Assembly: GCA_047631875.1 (NCBI GenBank) | Contig: JBLIAZ010000013.1 | Location: 1 to 22,861, forward strand | Origin: JBLIAZ01 sp047631875 | Lineage (GTDB): Bacteria; Bacteroidota; Bacteroidia; Flavobacteriales_C; GCA-002722245 | Direction of reading: 5' to 3' | DNA length: 22,861 nucleotides | In this document: positions 8,778-15,326 of the stretch, piece by piece | Layout of the letters: each line of letters opens with the position of its first letter | Numbering within the stretch: position 1 is the stretch's first letter | Program-made: the position numbers and the translations under genes | The notes under the pieces: model-generated | The model's input: only the letters and a program-made list of their open reading frames with translations | The model's database searches: none | Told to the model about the DNA's origin: nothing

Positions 8778-10097
8778 ATGAAAAAAAACTACTTAATTTC
8801 AAGATTAATGGTGCTGTCTGCACTAATTTTACTCACATTATCGTCCTCGGCCACTCTTCCTGGTAAAGTATTGGTTGGTTATTGGCACAATTGGGATGCC
8901 TTGCGGTTAACAGACGTGGATAGCCGTTATAACGTATTAATGCTTTCTTTTTTAGAAGCGTACACCGACGGAGCCCAAGACAACAACGTGGTGGGTGATT
9001 TAGAGTTTACCCCGTTCGACAACTCACAGTTGATAGCTGACATTGCTACTGTACAAGCAGAAGGTAAAACGGTAGTGATTAGTATTGGAGGTGCAAACGG
9101 CTCATTTAAACTAAATAACATTACTGATAAAAACACCTTCGTTTCTAAAGTAAAAAGTTTCATTCAAACTTATGGTGTAGATGGAATAGATATTGACCTA
9201 GAACGTCAAGCTTACATGTGCTCCCCGAGTGGTTCACTCGCCAATCCTGCAAGCTACATGCAGTAATTAATTGATGGTGTAACTGAATTGTTGACTTGGC
9301 ATCAAAGCACGTATGGTAAAAAAATGATATTAACTGCTGCACCTGAAGTATTATATACTACTGGCGCATTAAGCCCTTGGTTTTATTGCAACGGGGCATT
9401 TTTACCTTTCATTGAGCAACTACGTGATGACTTAGATTTACTGATGATTCAGTTGTACAATTCTGGAGGTAACTATTCAATTAAGTATCCTGGAAGTCCA
9501 ACTGAATACCAGCAAGGAACTGTGGATTTTATCATCACACAAATCGAAGCTGCAATTGAAGGCTTTACTATTGGAGCTCCTAATGTCAGTGGCACCTATT
9601 CAGGATTACCTGCAAGTAAAGTCGTTGTGGCTCTCCCTGCATGTTCGGGAGCTGGGGATGGCTATGTAAGCAGTGCCAACATGAAAGCAGCGGTGGAGTA
9701 TTTAATGGGATGCGGTCCAAAACCAGGAAGTTATACTTTAGCGAACTCCTACCCTACTTTAAGAGGTTTAATGACCTGGTCAGCAAACAACGACGCCGAC
9801 GCATCCTGTGGGGGCACTTATACCTTTGCTCAGGCATTCAGTGAAATAAGCTGTTTGGCAACTTCAACTTCCAAGGTTTCAGCCCCATCTATTAATATTT
9901 ATCCTAATCCAGCCAGTGAAACAATTGCAGTTGTGGCTAGTGAATCTGGTTTATTAGTAATATCCAACACAAGTGGCCAAACAGTATTAACAACGGCCAT
10001 TGATGCGAAAAACACCAACGTAGATGTGTCAAATTTAAAGACTGGAATTTACGTTGTAAGGATCAATGGAACAGTTGAAAAACTAGTCATTCAATAA
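8778..10097 (+). pseudogene. GH18 chitinase with T9SS tail, interrupted by in-frame TAA
   Basis: Secreted endo-acting GH18 chitinase, 438 sense codons if the internal stop is read through. Signal peptide at residues 1-25 (ending LSSSA). The catalytic motif DGIDIDLE at 135-142 is complete, with acid Glu142. Codon 163 is TAA (9264-9266). The same frame then continues without break: LIDGVTELL, MILTAAPE, DDLDLLMIQLYNSGG, VVALPA and LRGLMTWSANND are the order expected in the second half of the barrel, followed by a T9SS type A sorting domain starting near INIYPNPASE. The first part alone is a third of the barrel without substrate-binding residues or sorting signal, so it cannot work; the TTG at 9288 is not a credible restart. 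Either a recent nonsense mutation, a sequencing error or stop readthrough. Everything else is intact. Confidence 0.9.
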
Positions 10098-10116
10098 AGC
10101 AGTTTAATTCAACGAG

Positions 10117-10197
10117 AAAGATCCAAGTTGAAAGTAAAATCAAAAGTGAATCTAATGTTCAGTCTTGACTTTACTTTCAACTTGGATCTTTTTAATT
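10117..10197. terminator. Long bidirectional hairpin between convergent genes
   Basis: A perfect 22-bp inverted repeat (10117-10138 against 10170-10191), extended inward by one A/C mismatch and 4 more pairs (10140-10143 with 10165-10168), leaving a 21-base loop. A T-rich tract follows on the plus strand and the complementary A-rich tract precedes it, so it can end both the chitinase transcript and the SUI1/MFS transcript. The stem is longer than a typical intrinsic terminator. Confidence 0.75.
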
Positions 10198-10213
10198 TTA
10201 ACTTTTGGAAGAG

Positions 10214-10555
10214 TCATCCTCCTTTTCTCTTTACCTTATATCCATCTTTCTCTAGCATGACAATCACTTTGTCGCGGACGTCACCTTGAATTAGAATTTC
10301 TCCATTTTTAGCAGAACCTCCCACCCCACATTTAGATTTTAATTTTTTACCAAGATCCTTAAGGTCATCATCACTACCTATAAAACCCTCAATCAGAGTA
10401 ACGGCCTTCCCTTTTCTGTTCTTTTTATCTAAGCTCACGTACAGCTTTTGATCATTGGCATCTAAAGTTTGTTGGTTGTCTTCGTCTTTATCGTAATTGA
10501 AGTCATCATTGGTTGAATAAACCATCCCTAACCTGTCTTTCCAATCTTTTGCCAT
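10214..10555 (-). CDS. SUI1/eIF1-like translation factor (YciH type)
   Basis: A 113-residue cytoplasmic protein of the SUI1/eIF1 family. The SUI1 fold occupies about residues 35-113, with the characteristic strand-loop KGKAVTLIEGF, the helix DLKDLGKKLKSKCGVGG and the C-terminal IQGDVRDKVIVMLEKDGYKVKR. The first 35 residues are acidic and probably disordered. E. coli YciH, 108 residues, has the same architecture; it binds the 30S subunit and has been linked to initiation fidelity and inhibition of translation under stress. The gene begins 22 bases after the MFS transporter stop on the same strand and so is probably transcribed from the transporter's promoter. Confidence 0.93.
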   Translation of the reverse strand: MAKDWKDRLGMVYSTNDDFNYDKDEDNQQTLDANDQKLYVSLDKKNRKGKAVTLIEGFIGSDDDLKDLGKKLKSKCGVGGSAKNGEILIQGDVRDKVIVMLEKDGYKVKRKGG

Positions 10556-10577
10556 AATGTTATTTTAACGGTGGATC

Positions 10578-11882
10578 TTACTCGAGCTCAAATCCAGGTT
10601 TTAATTTAGGTTCCTTTTTTAAAGGTAACCACAAAAAGAGTCCTATCATGAAAAACACTCCTAAAATCAAAATACCAATCCGTGATGCTGAAATCACTTG
10701 GAGCGAACTAAAATAATAAATTACACCTGCGTAAATGAAGGTGCCAAGTACTATTGCAATTTTTTCAAGGACGTCATAAAAACTAAAGTATGAAGCAGTA
10801 TGAGTGCCTCCTGGCAACAATTTAGCATACGCCGACCTTGCTTGTGATTGGATACCCCCTAAAGCAAATCCCATGAATCCCGCTTGAATGTAAAACAAGG
10901 TTTTATCAGCATATAAAAATGCAGTAATACATATGATTAAGTACACAGCTGTAGCTGTCATCAAAGAAAGTACATTGCCCTTACTTTTACTCAATTTGGA
11001 AAAAAATACTGCTCCGATCACACCCAATAGCTGCATGATTAATACCACAACAATCAGATCAGACCCCGCCATTCCCACCACGTTCAAAGCAAACAATGGA
11101 GCGACAATAATCAAAGTTTGTAAACCAAGTGAGGTCATGAAAAATGCTTTCAAAAACTTTCCTAGTACAGGTAATGCATTAAGTTCTTTCCAGACAAATT
11201 TTAATTCTTTAAATCCTTCTTTGAATTTACTTACTTCTGTTAGCTTTACTTTCGATTTATTTGGTAACACTTTAAAGGTCCATTGTGCCCATCCAAACCA
11301 CCACAATCCAACTAAAACAAAACCAACTTTAAACACTTGCAATTTTGAACTAAAACCTAGCACATCATAATTAGCAACCATTATCAATAAGGTTATCAGC
11401 AACAAACTACTTCCGATATAACCGTATGAATATCCTTTTGCGCTTAAAGCGTCTTGCTCTTTTTTTGACGCAATTTCAGGTAAAAAAGCATTGTAAAAAA
11501 CCATGCTCCCTGAATAACCAATGCTCGCTAATATTGCTCCAAGTACACCAAGCCACAAGTTATCAGGGCTAAAGAAATACAAAGCTACGCATGAAAAAGA
11601 TCCCAATATGGTAAAAAACTGCATGAACCTCTTTTTTTGACCTGAGTAATCCGCTATGCCTGAAAGTATTGGGCTAAGTATGGCAATCACTAAAAAGGAA
11701 AAACAAATACTGTAAGTATAAAGTGCGTCAGCTGAGTAAAAATTTATTCCTAAAAAAACAGGGTTCTCTCCCGCAAACGAATTGAATATTGCAGGGAATA
11801 CAGTAGATACTATAACCAAAGAATAAGCTGAATTTGCCCAATCGAACACTACCCATCCTCGTTGAATAGATTTGTTACTCAT
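10578..11882 (-). CDS. MFS transporter, UMF1/Atg22-like family
   Basis: Inner-membrane transporter of 434 residues with about 11-12 hydrophobic segments. The N-terminus RGWVVFDWANSAYSLVI is the signature of the UMF1 family (Atg22-like MFS), whose fungal members export amino acids from the vacuole; substrates of the bacterial members are unknown. Between segments 2 and 3 the loop GIADYSGQKKRFM matches the MFS motif A region (GxxxDxxGrkr). A long cytoplasmic loop (about 205-240, rich in Lys) separates the two halves. The ATG at 11882 is the only good start. The SUI1-like gene follows 22 bases downstream. A possible 20-codon leader ORF lies 53 bases upstream. Confidence 0.9.
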   Translation of the reverse strand: MSNKSIQRGWVVFDWANSAYSLVIVSTVFPAIFNSFAGENPVFLGINFYSADALYTYSICFSFLVIAILSPILSGIADYSGQKKRFMQFFTILGSFSCVALYFFSPDNLWLGVLGAILASIGYSGSMVFYNAFLPEIASKKEQDALSAKGYSYGYIGSSLLLITLLIMVANYDVLGFSSKLQVFKVGFVLVGLWWFGWAQWTFKVLPNKSKVKLTEVSKFKEGFKELKFVWKELNALPVLGKFLKAFFMTSLGLQTLIIVAPLFALNVVGMAGSDLIVVVLIMQLLGVIGAVFFSKLSKSKGNVLSLMTATAVYLIICITAFLYADKTLFYIQAGFMGFALGGIQSQARSAYAKLLPGGTHTASYFSFYDVLEKIAIVLGTFIYAGVIYYFSSLQVISASRIGILILGVFFMIGLFLWLPLKKEPKLKPGFELE

Positions 11883-11935
11883 GCTTGTGTGTTCAATTTT
11901 TCAAAATCAATTATTGTATTACAATCTAAGCACCA

Positions 11936-11998
11936 TCAAAAAAGGGCTATAGCAATGACAACCGAGGCTATCAGAAAATAGTTGAAATTATTATTCAT
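11936..11998 (-). CDS. Possible 20-residue hydrophobic small ORF
   Basis: Minus-strand ATG-to-TGA ORF encoding MNNNFNYFLIASVVIAIALF, a polar start followed by a single membrane-length hydrophobic stretch. It ends 53 bases before the MFS transporter start on the same strand. A near-consensus -7 box TATATTTA lies upstream on that strand. The rest of the gap between the MFS gene and the methyltransferase gene (11883-12118) is AT-rich and shows nothing else. The pattern could be a small membrane protein or leader peptide, but an AT-rich region yields such ORFs by chance, so this is tentative. Confidence 0.3.
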   Translation of the reverse strand: MNNNFNYFLIASVVIAIALF

Positions 11999-12118
11999 GT
12001 ATTATTTTTGCTAATCTGAAAAGTAAATATACTGAAACGGATTAGGTTTGACCATACACTCTTTACAGATTATAAATACAATCCCGTAAAAAATAATTAT
12101 TTTTACACTTTGAAAAAA

Positions 12119-13318
12119 ATGATGAAACTATTCCCCAACCTCGTACACGCAGTTGTAAATGTTTTACAGGATATTTTTGAAAAGAATATTCAAGCAGACA
12201 AAGCAGTGCAAAGCTTACTAAAATCAAACCCTAAGTGGGGAAGCCGAGACCGTAGGTTTTTGGCAGACACAGCTTATTCAGTTGTCAGGTGGTACCGTTT
12301 ATATTATGAAATACTGGGACAGGAACCCACATCAAAAGAGGAATGGTGGCAAATTTTAGGAATCCATTGGGTGCTCCAAGGTGAAACCCTCCCTCCTTTT
12401 GATGAGTTTTCTTCGCTTGACTCTGAAACGATTCAAACTAAAAAAAGTGAGCTGCAAGGCATCAGGAAAATCAAAGAATCCATACCTGACTGGTTAGATG
12501 AACTTGGAGTAAATGAATTGGATAATTCGTGGGACCAATGTCTAAACAATTTGAACAACCTTCAGGAGGTGAACCTGAGGGTCAACACTTTAAAAAGTAA
12601 CGTTGATGATTGCGTTTCAGCTTTACTGGAGGAAGGACATCAAACTTTTTCAAATGAAAACGATTGTATAACCCTTAATAAAAGGGCTAAACTCACACAT
12701 TTAAAAAGCTTTAGTAAAGGCTTTTTTGAAGTGCAGGACAGAGGCTCTCAGTTGATAGCACCTTTCTTGAACCCACGACCAAACTCGTTAGTTATTGATG
12801 CTTGCGCTGGCGCTGGTGGAAAATCCTTACATCTTGCAGCATTAATGAAAAACAAAGGAAAACTTGTTTCCATGGACATTCATGCTTTCAAATTAAAAGA
12901 ATTACAAAAACGAGCTATTCGGTCTGGAGTGAGGATCATAAAAACAGTTTTGATTGACGAATATACAATTACTAAATACTTAAAAAAGGCTGATTATTTA
13001 CTACTTGATGTCCCCTGTTCAGGACTAGGGACTTTAAAAAGAAATCCTGGAGCTAAATGGCAACTGACACCAAGTTTCATCAACGAAATTAAAAAGACAC
13101 AACAATCCATCATCAGTACTTATTCTTGCATGGTGAAAAATGAAGGTTATTTTGTATATGCTACCTGCAGTGTACTCCCATCTGAAAATGAAAAACAAGT
13201 TGAGCAGTTTTTAAAATCAGAGCAAGGGCAAGAATTTAAGTTGATAAAAGAGCAAAAAATACTTCCGCAGGAAAATAGTTTTGACGGGTTTTATATGGCG
13301 TTATTGCAAAGGGCTTAA
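12119..13318 (+). CDS. rsmB: rRNA cytosine-C5 methyltransferase, RsmB/NOL1/NOP2/Sun family
   Basis: SAM-dependent RNA m5C methyltransferase, 399 residues from the ATG at 12119 (another ATG follows at 12122; the frame opens with a TTG at 12110). The N-terminal 100 residues resemble the NusB-like RNA-binding domain of RsmB (SRDRRFLADTAYSVVRWY). The Rossmann domain begins near residue 205: motif X FEVQDRGSQL, motif I DACAGAGGKS (about 227-236), motif II around VSMDIH, motif IV LLDVPCSGLGTLKRNP with Cys300, and motif VI YATCSVLPSENE with the catalytic Cys350. Both cysteines required by the family mechanism are present. E. coli RsmB (429 residues) methylates 16S C967. Orthology to RsmB rather than another Sun-family enzyme is likely but not proved. 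Monocistronic, converging on idi with 38 bases between stops. Confidence 0.92.
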   Translation: MMKLFPNLVHAVVNVLQDIFEKNIQADKAVQSLLKSNPKWGSRDRRFLADTAYSVVRWYRLYYEILGQEPTSKEEWWQILGIHWVLQGETLPPFDEFSSLDSETIQTKKSELQGIRKIKESIPDWLDELGVNELDNSWDQCLNNLNNLQEVNLRVNTLKSNVDDCVSALLEEGHQTFSNENDCITLNKRAKLTHLKSFSKGFFEVQDRGSQLIAPFLNPRPNSLVIDACAGAGGKSLHLAALMKNKGKLVSMDIHAFKLKELQKRAIRSGVRIIKTVLIDEYTITKYLKKADYLLLDVPCSGLGTLKRNPGAKWQLTPSFINEIKKTQQSIISTYSCMVKNEGYFVYATCSVLPSENEKQVEQFLKSEQGQEFKLIKEQKILPQENSFDGFYMALLQRA

Positions 13319-13356
13319 GTCTTACATAAAGTGTTTGCGCAATTTGCAGTGTTCGC

Positions 13357-13869
13357 TTACTGATTAATCATCGACACCACTCGAGGTAAGCTTATTTTGA
13401 ACCATTCGGTATATTTATGGGGTTCCTGATCAATTTGAACGAGTAATTTGTTAACATTTACATATTCAAATGCTTGCACTTCAGCATCATTGACAACAGG
13501 TCTATTGTTGTATTCCCCCACAAACACATGATCAAATTCATGTTCAAACAATCCTTTGTCTAGTGCTTTTCGGTATATAAAGTCAAATGTTTTTGTAAGT
13601 TTTGTGGTAAACCCCATCTCTTCTACTAGTCGTCTTTCAGCAGCATCAACTACAGCTTCTCCTTGTCTTGGATGACTACAACAGGTGTTGGACCATAAGC
13701 CCCCACTGTGGTATTTTGATTTGGCTCTTTGTTGGATAAGTAATTCATTTTTTTCGTTAAAAATAAACACAGAAAAAGCCCGATGCAACAAACCCAAACT
13801 GTGCGCTTGCATCTTTTCCATCACTCCTAACTCTTCATCGAGTTCATTTACTAAAATTACTTTTTCCAC
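13357..13869 (-). CDS. idi: Isopentenyl-diphosphate delta-isomerase, type 1
   Basis: Interconverts isopentenyl and dimethylallyl diphosphate in isoprenoid synthesis (cytoplasmic, Mg/Zn-dependent). Family marks: LLHRAFSVFIFN, the catalytic-Cys region WSNTCCSHPRQGE, Nudix-like box GEAVVDAAERRLVEEMGF, and the catalytic-Glu segment FEHEFDHVFVG. The frame is open upstream to a TTG at 13932, but I prefer the GTG at 13869: it yields 170 residues beginning VEKVILVNELDEE, which matches where family members start, and a consensus -7 box (TAGTTTTG, 13906-13913) lies within the longer reading, so the extension would not be transcribed from it. Typical family length is 170-185. It is divergent from a second Nudix-fold gene. 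Confidence 0.95.
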   Translation of the reverse strand: MEKVILVNELDEELGVMEKMQAHSLGLLHRAFSVFIFNEKNELLIQQRAKSKYHSGGLWSNTCCSHPRQGEAVVDAAERRLVEEMGFTTKLTKTFDFIYRKALDKGLFEHEFDHVFVGEYNNRPVVNDAEVQAFEYVNVNKLLVQIDQEPHKYTEWFKISLPRVVSMINQ

Positions 13870-13905
13870 TATTTTAATTTTATCGTTTCCCTGGAATTCC
13901 CTTAT

Positions 13906-13932
13906 CAAAACTAATACAGTTATACTAGTCAA
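13906..13932 (-). promoter_or_regulatory. Putative promoter of idi
   Basis: On the minus strand TTG (13932-13930) is followed after 16 bases by TAGTTTTG (13913-13906), an exact match to the Bacteroidota -7 consensus TAnnTTTG. The spacer is a little short of the usual 17-23. Its position about 36 bases before the GTG start fits. Confidence 0.45.
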
Positions 13933-14078
13933 ACGAATTGTTTCCAGTAAGGTTGCGTCATTTTGTTAACAATTTAAAATCGGTGTAAAAATATATTCTA
14001 GTTTATGCAACCTTATTAAATTTCATCCGTACACTTTTTAACACAACCTACTCAACATAAACCAAAGAGGTTACGTAA

Positions 14079-14534
14079 ATGACTCCGCAAAGCTTTAACA
14101 TAAGAGTATTTGGATTACTGTTAAAAGATGACGCCGTTTTGGTTTCTGATGAATTAATAGGAAGTTCCGCTGCAACCACTTTTCCTGGTGAAGAGCTGGA
14201 ATTTGGAGAAAGTATTGAGGATTGCTTGATCCGTTCTTTTGAAGACGCAATGGACATTGAGGTAAAAATAGACAGGTTATTTTACGTAAACGATTTTTAC
14301 CAAGCCTCCCCAGTTGATGGGCGAGAACAAATTGTGAGCATCTATTTTATCATTCAACAATTAGACAACAAAAACATCCGAACCGTAAAAAAGACTTTTG
14401 GCTTCCCTCCTAATATTAAACAGTGTTTTCGATGGATGGAAATTGATAAAATTCGTCAAATGGACATGGCATCATTAATTGACCAAGAAGTTGTTAAGAT
14501 GCTTCAGCAACAACTCAAAATGGATAAAGTATAA
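14079..14534 (+). CDS. Nudix-fold protein with degenerate Nudix box
   Basis: A 151-residue cytoplasmic protein with the Nudix hydrolase layout: strand FNIRVFGLLLKDDAVLVSDE, then the box region starting PGEELEFGESIEDC (about 46-59), strand FYVNDFYQ and later a strand with IVSIYFII. The first half of the box follows GxxxExGE, but the metal-binding part that should read REUxEExGU is RSFEDAMDI: the first Glu is Ser, the Glu pair is Asp-Ala, and the Gly is Asp. Hydrolysis is therefore doubtful; Nudix-fold proteins without a working box are known as regulators or binding proteins. It sits divergent from idi, itself a Nudix-superfamily enzyme, but the two are not similar enough to call a duplication. 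Substrate unknown. Confidence 0.82.
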   Translation: MTPQSFNIRVFGLLLKDDAVLVSDELIGSSAATTFPGEELEFGESIEDCLIRSFEDAMDIEVKIDRLFYVNDFYQASPVDGREQIVSIYFIIQQLDNKNIRTVKKTFGFPPNIKQCFRWMEIDKIRQMDMASLIDQEVVKMLQQQLKMDKV

Positions 14535-14618
14535 AATCCTAGTCGCCGAGGTAATTGCACTTCAATCCAAGTTTATTTCCCTACTTTTAGTTTTCTAACC
14601 AGCACGCGTCTCAATCTG

Positions 14619-15326
14619 ATGAAGTACGGATCATTGTTAATTCTCATATTTTTCACTTTAAGTTGTGCTCCTAGTCGACATGTGGTGCCCTTAGGAAGAA
14701 AAGAACGAGCAGTGTCAGTTAGTGTGGGTGGACCGATGGTAAACACTGCTGCACTTTCGATACCAGTACCAGTTCCAATGGTTAGCGTAAGTTATGCTTA
14801 TGGCATTACCAAAAAAACGACTAGGATTGCTGCACTTCACTTGACACCATTGATATTTGGAACTTATCACCTTGAAGCTGGATTCTTAAGGGAATGGTAC
14901 TACAATAAAAAATTGAAAATTGGATTCACTTCCAATTTAATGGGGAACCTTATTTTTGACCACAACCAGTGGAATTTTAAATTTTATCCACAAATTGACG
15001 CTAATTTATATTGGCACTTTTTGGGTGATGCTCATTATTTTTGTGATTGCCCAAAGGACAGAGGACTTAATCAATTTATATACGTAGGCTTAACCAATTG
15101 GTTCGAGCTTGACAGGAAAAACGAGTATGACATTTCCGAAGGACAAAGGTTTTTATTGAACCCTCATTTTGGATATAATTTTGGCTCTAAAAAAACAAAA
15201 TTCAATTTGGAATTCAAATATTACTTACCCTATGTAAACAACAACATTACTGGGGTGGATTATTTTAACCCGATCAATGATTACGGAGCTTTCGGAGGAA
15301 GCTTAGGGATTTATAGGTTGTTTTAA
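14619..15326 (+). CDS. Putative outer-membrane lipoprotein, beta-barrel-like
   Basis: A 235-residue exported protein without recognised family. The signal sequence MKYGSLLILIFFTLSC ends in a lipobox with Cys16. The mature part is rich in Gly, aromatic and alternating hydrophobic residues (for example VSVSYAYGI, LKIGFTSNLMGNLIF, FNLEFKYYLPYV, FGGSLGIYRLF) and ends in Phe, the pattern of an outer-membrane beta-barrel. A small CDCPKD motif lies near the centre. A near-consensus -7 box TACTTTTA (14582-14589) precedes the gene, so it may have its own promoter. Its last 24 bases overlap the 3' end of the convergent ccmF gene. Function unknown. Confidence 0.8.
   Translation: MKYGSLLILIFFTLSCAPSRHVVPLGRKERAVSVSVGGPMVNTAALSIPVPVPMVSVSYAYGITKKTTRIAALHLTPLIFGTYHLEAGFLREWYYNKKLKIGFTSNLMGNLIFDHNQWNFKFYPQIDANLYWHFLGDAHYFCDCPKDRGLNQFIYVGLTNWFELDRKNEYDISEGQRFLLNPHFGYNFGSKKTKFNLEFKYYLPYVNNNITGVDYFNPINDYGAFGGSLGIYRLF

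Noticed and set aside
9264..9266. TAA reassigned as a sense codon in this organism
   Set aside because: Most other genes in the window, including nusB, yajC and ccmF, end with TAA at the expected protein length, so TAA is a normal stop.
9288..10097. An independent gene starting at TTG 9288
   Set aside because: It is in the same frame as the upstream chitinase half, lacks a signal peptide although it has a T9SS tail, and starts in the middle of the GH18 barrel. It is the downstream half of one interrupted gene.
10933..11370. 145-residue plus-strand ORF inside the MFS gene
   Set aside because: Fully antisense to a well-supported membrane transporter gene; low-complexity Thr/Asn-rich translation typical of a shadow frame.
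13685..13969. 94-residue plus-strand ORF over idi
   Set aside because: Antisense to the conserved part of idi, whose catalytic motifs make the minus strand the coding one.
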